Origin: Arthrobacter sp. FW305-BF8
GTDB taxonomy: Bacteria > Actinomycetota > Actinomycetes > Actinomycetales > Micrococcaceae
DNA: 64,000 bases
Assembly (NCBI RefSeq): GCF_021789315.1
Contig: NZ_CP084561.1
Location: 3,534,001-3,598,000, forward strand
Reading direction: 5' to 3'
The notes under the pieces: generated by a model
Databases searched by the model: none
What the model saw: only the letters and a program-made list of their open reading frames with translations
What the model was told of the DNA's origin: nothing
Part shown: positions 57,499-64,000 of the stretch, piece after piece
How the letters are laid out: every line of letters begins with the position of its first letter
Position numbering within the stretch: position 1 is the stretch's first letter
Translations under genes and position numbers: made by a program

Positions 57499-59018
57499 GA
57501 ACCCGAACGACAGCTGCGGCCGGCGGCGCCGGGGCCCAGCCCGGCGGTGCCGTCCCCGGCAAGGGGCTGCGCGCCGGGATCCTGGATCTTGGGGATTCGG
57601 TGATGCTCGGGCTCGCCTCCACCGCGCCGGTGTACTCGCTGGCCGCGACCCTGGGCCTGATCGTGGCCGTCAACGGGAACTACACCCCGCTGATCCTGGT
57701 TTTGGGCTTCATTCCCGTGCTGTTCATCGCCTACGCATTCCGCGAGCTCAACAGCGCCATGCCGGACTGCGGCACCACCTTCATCTGGGCCCGCCGCGCC
57801 TTCGGCCCGTGGGCGGGATGGCTGGGCGGCTGGGGCGTGGCCCTGGCCGGCGTCGTGGTCCTGGCCAACCTGGCGCAGGTGGCGGGCCAGTACCTTTGGC
57901 TCCTCATCGGTGACGGGTCGCTGGCGGAGAACAAGGCGGTGGTGACGGCCACCGGCGTCGTTTTCATCGTCTTCATGACCATGGTCAACTACCGCGGGAT
58001 CCGGCTGGGTGAGCACGTCCAGCGCACCCTGACGTACGTGCAGTACATCTCGCTGGGCATCTTTGCCGTGGCGATCATCCTGCGGATCACCGGCCTGACG
58101 GGCGGCACTCCGGCGGGCCAGCCGTTCGATATCGAGTGGTTCAACCCGGCCGGGGCGTTCGCCGATCCCGGCGCGGTGGTGCACGGCATCCTCCTGGCCC
58201 TGTTCATCTACTGGGGCTGGGACACGTGCCTGGCGGTGAACGAGGAGACCGAAAATCCCGCCACCACCCCGGGCCGCGGGGCAGTGATCTCGGCATTCGT
58301 GCTGGTGGCCATCTACGTCTCCGTGGCCTTGCTGGTAATGATGTACGCGTCCGTGGGAACAGAGGGAATCGGGCTTGCCAACGCCGAAAACCAGGACGAC
58401 GTGTTCCTTGCGATGAAGGACGTAGTGCTGGGTCCGTGGGGCTGGCTGATTGTGGTGGCAGTGCTGGCATCCGTGCTGTCCTCCACCCAGACCACCATCC
58501 TGCCCACCGCCCGCGGCACCCTGTCCATGGGCGTGCACCGGGCCCTGCCGCCGAAGTTTGGGGCGGTCCACGAGCGCAACCAGACCCCCGGCTTCTCCAC
58601 CCAGGTGATGGGCGCCGCCGCGGTGGTCTACTACGTGGCCATGAGCTTCCTCAGCGAGAACCTGCTGTCCGATTCCATCAGCTCCATCAGCCTGTTTATC
58701 GCGTTCTACTACGCCCTGACCGGCTTTGCCTGCACCTGGTACTTCCGGAACACCCTGCGTGAATCCACCCGCAACCTGTGGTTCCGCGGCATCCTTCCGC
58801 TGTTCGGGGCCCTGCTGCTGACCGCGGCATTCTTTGTCTCTGCCGCGCAGATGTGGGATCCGGCCTACGGGAACACGCAGATCTTCGGCGTGGGCGGCGC
58901 CTTCGTCAGCGGCGTGGTGCTGCTGGCCCTGGGCGTCGTGCTTGCCGCGGTCTGCCGGTTCCTGCCGTCAACCCGCGAGTACTTTGTGGGCCGGAAGCAG
59001 GATCCCGCAGGAAGATAG
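57495..59018 (+). CDS. APC-family amino acid/amine permease
   Basis: The 507-residue transporter has about 12 membrane helices. The APC signature is in helix 1 (DLGDSVMLGLASTAPVYS) and the helix 6 region reads ALFIYWGWDTCLAVNEETEN. The ATG overlaps the ligase stop, so the two proteins are translationally coupled, implying the permease handles a substrate or product of the ligase. Substrate cannot be told from sequence; amino acids, polyamines or ethanolamine-like amines are all handled by relatives. Confidence 0.92.
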   Translation: MRTRTTAAAGGAGAQPGGAVPGKGLRAGILDLGDSVMLGLASTAPVYSLAATLGLIVAVNGNYTPLILVLGFIPVLFIAYAFRELNSAMPDCGTTFIWARRAFGPWAGWLGGWGVALAGVVVLANLAQVAGQYLWLLIGDGSLAENKAVVTATGVVFIVFMTMVNYRGIRLGEHVQRTLTYVQYISLGIFAVAIILRITGLTGGTPAGQPFDIEWFNPAGAFADPGAVVHGILLALFIYWGWDTCLAVNEETENPATTPGRGAVISAFVLVAIYVSVALLVMMYASVGTEGIGLANAENQDDVFLAMKDVVLGPWGWLIVVAVLASVLSSTQTTILPTARGTLSMGVHRALPPKFGAVHERNQTPGFSTQVMGAAAVVYYVAMSFLSENLLSDSISSISLFIAFYYALTGFACTWYFRNTLRESTRNLWFRGILPLFGALLLTAAFFVSAAQMWDPAYGNTQIFGVGGAFVSGVVLLALGVVLAAVCRFLPSTREYFVGRKQDPAGR

Positions 59019-59040
59019 GGCCGGCACGTAGGATGCTGCA

Positions 59041-60279
59041 ATGAGCAACGACGCCCTTGATCCTGTGGAAGCCACGGCTGAGTACGGGCTCCCGGACCCC
59101 TCGGATGTCCTGGCGCTGGATTCCCTGCTGTCCCCTAATGAACTGGCCCTCCGGCAGCGCATCCGGGACTTCACCGACCAGCAGATCCGCCCCGACATCG
59201 CCGACTGGTACGAGCAGGGTGTCTTCCCGCTGCACCTGCCCGCCCAGCTGGGCGAGCTGGGCGTGCTGGGCATGCATCTGGAGGGCTACGGCTGCCCCGG
59301 CCGGTCCGCCGTCGAGTACGGCCTGGCCGCGATGGAGCTGGAGGCCGGCGACTCCGGAATCCGCACGTTCGTCTCGGTCCAGGGTTCACTGGCGATGAGT
59401 GCCATCCACAAATGGGGCTCCGAGGACCAGAAACAGGAGTGGCTCCCCCGGATGGCCGCCGGCGAGGTGATCGGCTGTTTCGCGTTGACGGAGCCGACGG
59501 CGGGCTCGGACCCGTCGTCGATGACCACCACAGCGCGCCGGGACACCGCCGCGCGGCGGGACGGAACCGGCGAGGACGCCGGCTGGATCCTGGACGGCGC
59601 CAAGCGCTGGATCGGGCTCGCTTCCGTGGCCGACGTCCTGGTGGTCTGGGCGAGGACCGACGACGGCGTCCGCGGCTTCCTCGTTCCCGCCGCCACGGCG
59701 GGCGTCACCGCCACCCCGATCGGCCGGAAACTGTCCATGCGCGCATCGATCCAGTGCGATGTGACGTTCGACGGCGTCCGGCTGGGTCCGGAGGCAATGC
59801 TGCCGGGTGCGCGGGGACTCAGCGGCCCGTTCAGCTGCCTCAACGAGGCAAGGTACGGCATCGCCTGGGGTGCCATGGGCGCGGCCCGCGATTCCTACGA
59901 GGCGGCACTGCGGTATTCGATGGAGCGCCAGCAGTTCGGCAAGCCACTGGCCGGGTACCAGCTGACGCAGGAGAAGCTCGTCAACATGCTGCTCGAGGTC
60001 CAGAAGGGCACCATGCTTGCGCTGCACCTGGGCCGGCTCAAGGACGCCGGGCGTCTCCGTCCCGAGCAGATTTCGCTGGCCAAGCTGAACAACGTCCGCG
60101 AGGCCATCAAGGTGGCGCGGGAAGCCCGGACCATTTTGGGCGGCAACGGCATCACGCTTGACTATTCGCCTCTGCGGCACGCCGCCAACCTCGAGTCTGT
60201 GCGCACCTACGAAGGGACGGACGAGGTGCACACCCTCATCTTGGGCCAGCACATCACGGGGCTCCCGGCCTTCCGCTGA
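59041..60279 (+). CDS. Acyl-CoA dehydrogenase, glutaryl-CoA dehydrogenase-like
   Basis: The 412-residue flavoenzyme has the FAD/substrate motif CFALTEPTAGSDPSS and the catalytic glutamate in YEGTDEVHTLILGQ, placed as in glutaryl-CoA and isovaleryl-type enzymes. It transfers electrons to an electron-transfer flavoprotein. The start at 59041 lies 22 bp past the permease stop, so co-transcription is possible and would tie the cluster to lysine or amine breakdown; that link is weak. Confidence 0.9.
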   Translation: MSNDALDPVEATAEYGLPDPSDVLALDSLLSPNELALRQRIRDFTDQQIRPDIADWYEQGVFPLHLPAQLGELGVLGMHLEGYGCPGRSAVEYGLAAMELEAGDSGIRTFVSVQGSLAMSAIHKWGSEDQKQEWLPRMAAGEVIGCFALTEPTAGSDPSSMTTTARRDTAARRDGTGEDAGWILDGAKRWIGLASVADVLVVWARTDDGVRGFLVPAATAGVTATPIGRKLSMRASIQCDVTFDGVRLGPEAMLPGARGLSGPFSCLNEARYGIAWGAMGAARDSYEAALRYSMERQQFGKPLAGYQLTQEKLVNMLLEVQKGTMLALHLGRLKDAGRLRPEQISLAKLNNVREAIKVAREARTILGGNGITLDYSPLRHAANLESVRTYEGTDEVHTLILGQHITGLPAFR

Positions 60280-60348
60280 TGACAGTGACCGCTGGTTGAG
60301 CTGGGCCCACGCCGGCAGGGTGCCCTGGCCGAGCTTTGCGAGGTTAGG

Positions 60349-60837
60349 GTGCCGGTGGGGACGGCGCTGTTCGCTTTGGCTCCGGCGACGGCGGCCGGCC
60401 TCGTCCCGTGGCTGCTGACGCGTTGGGAGGTGCAGGGTCCGGTGCCCGGAGGCGCCGTGGCCCAGGCGGCCGGCGCGCTCCTCGTGGGGGCGGGCGCTTC
60501 CGTCGTCGCAAACTCCTTTGTGCGGTTTGCCATCGAAGGCGTGGGAACGCCGGCACCCTTCGCGCCACCGAAGCATCTTGTAGTCAGCGGGCTGTACCGC
60601 CACGTCCGGAATCCCATGTACGTGCCCATCGCCGCCGCCGTGGTTGGCCAGGGCCTGCTGCTGGGCCAGCCGAAACTCTTCGGCTACGCCGCGCTGGCGG
60701 CGGTCCCGGTTGCGGCCTTCGTCAGGTTCTACGAGGAGCCCGCGCTCGCGCGCAAGTTCGGGGCTGAGTATGGGGAGTACCGAAAGAACGTTCCGCGCTG
60801 GCTGCCGCGGCTGACGCCGTGGCGGCCGGACAACTGA
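60349..60837 (+). CDS. Isoprenylcysteine carboxyl methyltransferase-like membrane protein
   Basis: The 162-residue protein of the ICMT/PEMT family has four or so helices, with the conserved SGLYRHVRNPMYV loop and C-terminal FYEEPALARKFGAEYGEYRK that bind S-adenosylmethionine. Bacterial members methylate small lipids or unknown acceptors; prenylated proteins are not expected here. The GTG at 60349 follows a weak AGG. It is convergent with the next membrane protein gene. Confidence 0.85.
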   Translation: MPVGTALFALAPATAAGLVPWLLTRWEVQGPVPGGAVAQAAGALLVGAGASVVANSFVRFAIEGVGTPAPFAPPKHLVVSGLYRHVRNPMYVPIAAAVVGQGLLLGQPKLFGYAALAAVPVAAFVRFYEEPALARKFGAEYGEYRKNVPRWLPRLTPWRPDN

Positions 60838-60856
60838 CGAAATGGGGGTCCGGCGC

Positions 60857-61498
60857 CTAAAACGCGTTCGGCAAGCTCCGGGAAGATGCCTCTGCTGGGC
60901 GGCTTGTGAGCATCCAGAGGGCCAGCCAGATAACTGAGGCGCCAAGCAGCGCCAGGGCTGCATCGAGGGCGAGCTCCGGGACGAGGTTGCGCAGCGCGAT
61001 GGGAATGGCGGCCATGGCGTAGGCGATTGTCGGGGTCCGGGGTGCCCTGCCGTCCCGCAGCAGCGCCAGGCAGTACAGGATTGATCCGACTAGGAAGATC
61101 ATCGAGGCTGCCACCAATGCTGTTCCGAGCGGCCCGCCCCGCAACGCAGCGATTTGGGAGGGATCGAGCCGGACGAACACCAGGTTGATCACCCACTCCG
61201 CGCCGGTCGCGGCGCTGAGCCCCACGACGTTCACCGCGAGGGCGACCGAGGAAAACTTTGATGATCGGCGCAGGGCGACCCGGGCGAGGCCGACAACCAG
61301 GATGATAGCGAATGCCTGTGCCAGGGGCGCGGCAAGCTGCGTCGCGGAGCTGACCGGTATCAGTTCGGCGCGCTTGGCCGCATTGACGAACAAGACGGCG
61401 GCTGCGGCCAGGCCCGTAACTGCTGCGAGGCGGGCCGGAAGCAAGGTAGTGGACTGTTTTTCCAGGGATGGGCTGGCGAGCGTGAGCATGGCGTTCAT
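60857..61498 (-). CDS. Membrane protein of unknown function
   Basis: The 213-residue protein has about six membrane helices and no recognised motif. It may be a distant relative of the DUF4386 protein encoded just upstream. The ATG at 61498 was chosen over a TTG at 61507. It is the last gene of a minus-strand group downstream of a LuxR-type regulator. Confidence 0.75.
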   Translation of the reverse strand: MNAMLTLASPSLEKQSTTLLPARLAAVTGLAAAAVLFVNAAKRAELIPVSSATQLAAPLAQAFAIILVVGLARVALRRSSKFSSVALAVNVVGLSAATGAEWVINLVFVRLDPSQIAALRGGPLGTALVAASMIFLVGSILYCLALLRDGRAPRTPTIAYAMAAIPIALRNLVPELALDAALALLGASVIWLALWMLTSRPAEASSRSLPNAF

Positions 61499-61567
61499 CT
61501 TTCGCAAGAGTGCAATGGGGGGGGTCTTGATGGCCCGGCGGTGTTCGGGACGCCGGTCCTTCGGTAA

Positions 61568-62320
61568 TCAAGCGGGGACGTCTCTGGGGGTGGGAGCTGC
61601 GACGGCGGGCGTCGTGCCATTAGTGATGGGACTGGGGCTAAAGCCTTTGACGATCAGCCAAACGCCCAGCGAAAACTCCCAAAGCGCGATCGGGGCCGTC
61701 GCGATCAACGACCACACGGAGAGGGTGTTATTGATGCCGAAATAAGTTGCGGCGGTGGAAGCGAGGAGCAACGGGGCGCCCACCAGTCCCAGCAACGGAA
61801 GAACCCGGGGCACCAGGCGGGACCGGTACAGGAGGGAGCCCAGGAGAAGGGCGTTCATGGCCGGCATGAGGGTTTGTCCGAGGAGGAACGTCCAGCCATA
61901 CATCGCAGCCAGCGCCTGGCCCGTGGGCAAAGCGCTTGCTCCGGCTCCGGCCTGCCGCAGGGTCACGACCGAGAGAAGGCAAACAACGCCGGTGACAATG
62001 ACAGCAGCTTCGAGGACGCGTGCGCCGACGAAGCCAAGCGCGACCGCTTCGTTTTGCTTTTTAACCACCGGGTACAGTGCGACCGCGGTCCCGATGCAGG
62101 CAAGGGCTACGATCATTTCAAGGGCACCGCCCCAGAGTGTGGCGGTGTCCGGGCCGGGGCCGGTGATGTAGTTGGAGTCTGTTCGCACCGCCCTGTAGAG
62201 GGTGAGTGTCGGGATTGAGACGAAGGTGATCAGGTAGAGCACGCCCGCGGCCAGCGCGGTCTTCCGTAGCGGGTCCATCGGCACTCGTTTCGTTGCGGCT
62301 TCTGGCCGGATGCTGGTCAT
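61568..62320 (-). CDS. DUF4386-like membrane protein
   Basis: The 250-residue protein has about seven helices and the family pattern of short polar loops (LYRAVRTDSNYITGPGPDT; GQTLMPAMNALLLGSLLYRS). Function is unknown for the whole family. It has AAGGAG about ten bases before the ATG at 62320. It lies between a small soluble protein gene and another membrane protein gene, all in one direction. Confidence 0.82.
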   Translation of the reverse strand: MTSIRPEAATKRVPMDPLRKTALAAGVLYLITFVSIPTLTLYRAVRTDSNYITGPGPDTATLWGGALEMIVALACIGTAVALYPVVKKQNEAVALGFVGARVLEAAVIVTGVVCLLSVVTLRQAGAGASALPTGQALAAMYGWTFLLGQTLMPAMNALLLGSLLYRSRLVPRVLPLLGLVGAPLLLASTAATYFGINNTLSVWSLIATAPIALWEFSLGVWLIVKGFSPSPITNGTTPAVAAPTPRDVPA

Positions 62321-62355
62321 GATGTCGTTCTCCTTCGTGGGATGCGGGTGGAAGA

Positions 62356-62625
62356 TTAGCTTCGGGGCTTTGCGGTGGATCCTGGCTTGTCGGCTTCAAC
62401 CTGGGCTACAGAGAGCAGGGGCAGGCCGATATCGCGCACTTTCTGGAGCAGGCCATACAGGGCGGCCTGGTCTGCCACCTGACTCCGGAAGACTGTGGTG
62501 CCGTCGCTCTCATTCGTCAGGCTCAGTGCGTCGAACCAGGCAGCCCACCGGGAATCCAGGTGGCCCTCGATCCGGACCTCGTACCATCCGGAGTCGTGGT
62601 GATGTCCGATCGGCATGTCATGCAC
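62356..62625 (-). CDS. Small soluble protein of unknown function
   Basis: The 89-residue protein starts at a GTG at 62625 behind GGAGGG. It has a His-rich start (IGHHHDSGWYEVRIEGHLDS) and an ACT/ferredoxin-like alternation of strands and helices (VADQAALYGLLQKVRDIG). No family was recognised with confidence. It ends 35 bp before the DUF4386-like gene, so the two are probably co-transcribed from the promoter region that holds a 16-bp palindrome. Confidence 0.75.
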   Translation of the reverse strand: MHDMPIGHHHDSGWYEVRIEGHLDSRWAAWFDALSLTNESDGTTVFRSQVADQAALYGLLQKVRDIGLPLLSVAQVEADKPGSTAKPRS

Positions 62626-62724
62626 GGGCCCTCCTTTCGCTTTATCCGGCCGATGGACCTCGGCCGGCGTTGCTTCTGTTCGTTGTCCTGATCGAACAGT
62701 AGAAGGAGATCTAAGGACCGCGCC

Positions 62725-62740
62725 TCACCACATGTGGTGA
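62725..62740. promoter_or_regulatory. 16-bp palindrome, candidate LuxR-type operator
   Basis: TCACCACATGTGGTGA is a perfect palindrome. On the minus strand a second half-site, ATCACCAC, lies nearby. It stands between the LuxR-type gene and the downstream membrane-protein genes, about 100 bp before their first start. Confidence 0.6.
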
Positions 62741-62807
62741 TTGGCGTGGTGATTTAGTTACGGGCGTTGGCAGCGTTCCCCGGCCGTCGGCGTCGTCGCG
62801 GCTTGGG

Positions 62808-64000
62808 CTACCGGTCGCTGGCTCGGGAGAACAGACCGAGTTCCTGGCCCTGACGGACCGCGGCCCGGCGGTTGTTCACGCCGAGCTTGGCGTAGATGTG
62901 TCTGGTGTGAGTGCGCACCGTGTTCAGGGACACCACGAGCACGCGGGCAATGTCCGGACCGTCGAGGTCCGTTCCGAGCAGCTGGAGAACGTCCAGCTCA
63001 CGTTCACTCAGCGGCTCGATCAGGCCCCCACTGACACGCGTGGGCACCTCGGCAATGTTCATGAACGTCATGAGCCGGCGCAGGTAACCCGGGGCTATCC
63101 GTTGGTTCGCAGCCGCTCTCAGCAGTGAACCCATCGGGGCGCCCTCATCAGCGAAAACGCGAACGTAGCCCTCCGGCTCCGCCAACGCTACTGCTCGACG
63201 CAGTGATGCAAGCGCCGCAGGGATGTCGCCCCGTGCCTGGTCGGCCAGGGCCTGCAGCACGAGAATCTCGATGACGCTTCCCGTTCGGCCGCCGTCGTCT
63301 GCCGCCCGCAGCAGGCGCCCCAGCAGGCGGATGGCCTCCTGGAGCGAGGACGCCGCGCCCTCTTCCGCATGCCGGGCCAGGAGCACCCTGGCAAGGGTGA
63401 TGTGCTCGAACTCCCGAAGGTAACTGAGGTCATCGTCCACCGACAAGTCTCGCTCCCGCACCCAGCCGAGGGCTTCACCCAACCGCCCTTGCGCGAGCTG
63501 GATCCGGGCCCTCAAAGCCGGCACCGGACGTACATTGGGAAAGTAATCGCCCACGTAGAGTCGCTCCGCCTCAGCCAGGAGGTCGAGCACACCGGCCAAG
63601 TCACCTTCCCCCTCGAGGATCCGCGCCATGGCGACCCGCCCGCGATACAGGTTCTGAGGCAGCTCGCCAAGGGGCCCCAACTCCTGGCTGCGCTCTAGGA
63701 GTCGGATGGCTTCCTGCTGGTCGCCGCGCTCCCGGCAGACCCCGCTCATCCCCACATACATGTCAGCTTCCCCGCGCAGAACCGATCCGCGCCGTCCAGA
63801 AGCAGCCTCCAAAGCTTGCTCGTAGGTGCACATGGCATCGGTGAGACGCCCTTGCGCCAGGCGTATGTCCGCCAAGGCAATCGCGCATCCCAAGGTGTCC
63901 GCGAGGTGCCCTGCACGGCGCAGGCCAGCCATGCATTCGTCATACCCCCGATGGGCTGCCTCGAGCTCCCCACGCCCCCAGTAGGCGAGTCCCAGCAATC
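62808..64000 (-). CDS. LuxR-family regulator with MalT-like TPR region, N-terminus beyond the window
   Basis: The last 397 residues are visible. Helical TPR-like repeats fill most of it (for example AMARILEGEGDLAGVLDLLAEA with the spacing of MalT-type domains). The final 65 residues are a LuxR helix-turn-helix (LSERELDVLQLLGTDLDG; VVSLNTVRTHTRHIYAKLGV). The missing N-terminus would normally hold an ATPase/ligand module. It probably activates the membrane-protein genes downstream through the palindrome at 62725; the inducer is unknown. Confidence 0.88.
   Translation of the reverse strand, partial: LLGLAYWGRGELEAAHRGYDECMAGLRRAGHLADTLGCAIALADIRLAQGRLTDAMCTYEQALEAASGRRGSVLRGEADMYVGMSGVCRERGDQQEAIRLLERSQELGPLGELPQNLYRGRVAMARILEGEGDLAGVLDLLAEAERLYVGDYFPNVRPVPALRARIQLAQGRLGEALGWVRERDLSVDDDLSYLREFEHITLARVLLARHAEEGAASSLQEAIRLLGRLLRAADDGGRTGSVIEILVLQALADQARGDIPAALASLRRAVALAEPEGYVRVFADEGAPMGSLLRAAANQRIAPGYLRRLMTFMNIAEVPTRVSGGLIEPLSERELDVLQLLGTDLDGPDIARVLVVSLNTVRTHTRHIYAKLGVNNRRAAVRQGQELGLFSRASDR

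Overview
The window looks like chromosomal DNA of a high-GC actinobacterium of the Arthrobacter/Pseudarthrobacter group (Micrococcaceae). The grounds are GC-rich codon use with many GTG and TTG starts, the order tRNA-Trp/secE/nusG/rplK/rplA, a glnR-mshD pair (mycothiol synthesis), ppk next to a mutT1-type NUDIX/phosphatase fusion, and several long intergenic inverted repeats. The genus is inference from gene content. No rRNA, CRISPR array, prophage or replication origin was seen.

Layout. 1-3.9 kb: a cut-off GNAT gene, then rplA, rplK, nusG, secE and tRNA-Trp, all on the minus strand. 4.1-6.9 kb: an aspartate-type aminotransferase followed by a complete IS3-family element with terminal repeats, a TCC target duplication and a -1 frameshift heptamer, inserted in a short dispersed repeat. 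7-11.4 kb: an envelope-stress-like module, with a NarL-type regulator and PspC-domain kinase divergent from PspC/toastrack membrane proteins. 11.7-19 kb: pfkA, GNAT, DHA2 exporter, ankyrin protein, YgfZ, flavodoxin-like reductase, nitrobindin, a 37-residue membrane peptide and a permease. 19.3-24.6 kb: glnR, mshD, ppk, mutT1. 24.7-28.4 kb: an unknown membrane protein coupled to a GntR/YtrA-type regulator, then thyA, dihydrofolate reductase and a small membrane protein. 28.5-30.7 kb: an accessory cassette with a WXG100-like protein. 30.8-37.4 kb: asd, AlkZ-like glycosylase, murB, HadB/HadA-like hydratases, a DUF2797-like protein and a CitE-like lyase. 37.7-39.6 kb: a frameshifted ABC substrate-binding protein and a TauD-type dioxygenase. 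39.8-47.3 kb: aldo/keto reductase and an alpha-glucoside uptake operon (GH13, two permeases, Tat lipoprotein) divergent from its ROK regulator. 47.3-52 kb: Na+/H+ antiporter, NmrA-like reductase, RibD-like reductase, secreted HNH nuclease, tRNA-Met and tRNA-Thr. 52-55.3 kb: DEAD-box helicase and MOSC protein. 55.6-60.8 kb: a coupled YgiB-like / glutathionylspermidine-synthase-like / APC permease operon, then an acyl-CoA dehydrogenase and a small methyltransferase. 60.9-64 kb: two membrane proteins, a small unknown protein and a cut-off MalT-like LuxR regulator.

The most promising lead is the 55.6-59.0 kb operon. A membrane-anchored protein ending in Gly-Gly is encoded 2 bp ahead of an ATP-grasp enzyme of the family that joins a C-terminal glycine carboxylate to an amine, and that gene overlaps an amino acid/amine permease. 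A C-terminal amine-modification system is a testable inference, not something shown here. Other leads are the WXG100 cassette, a GntR operator laid over a core promoter in front of a duplicated membrane protein, and the set of genus-type intergenic repeats, one of which carries the IS.
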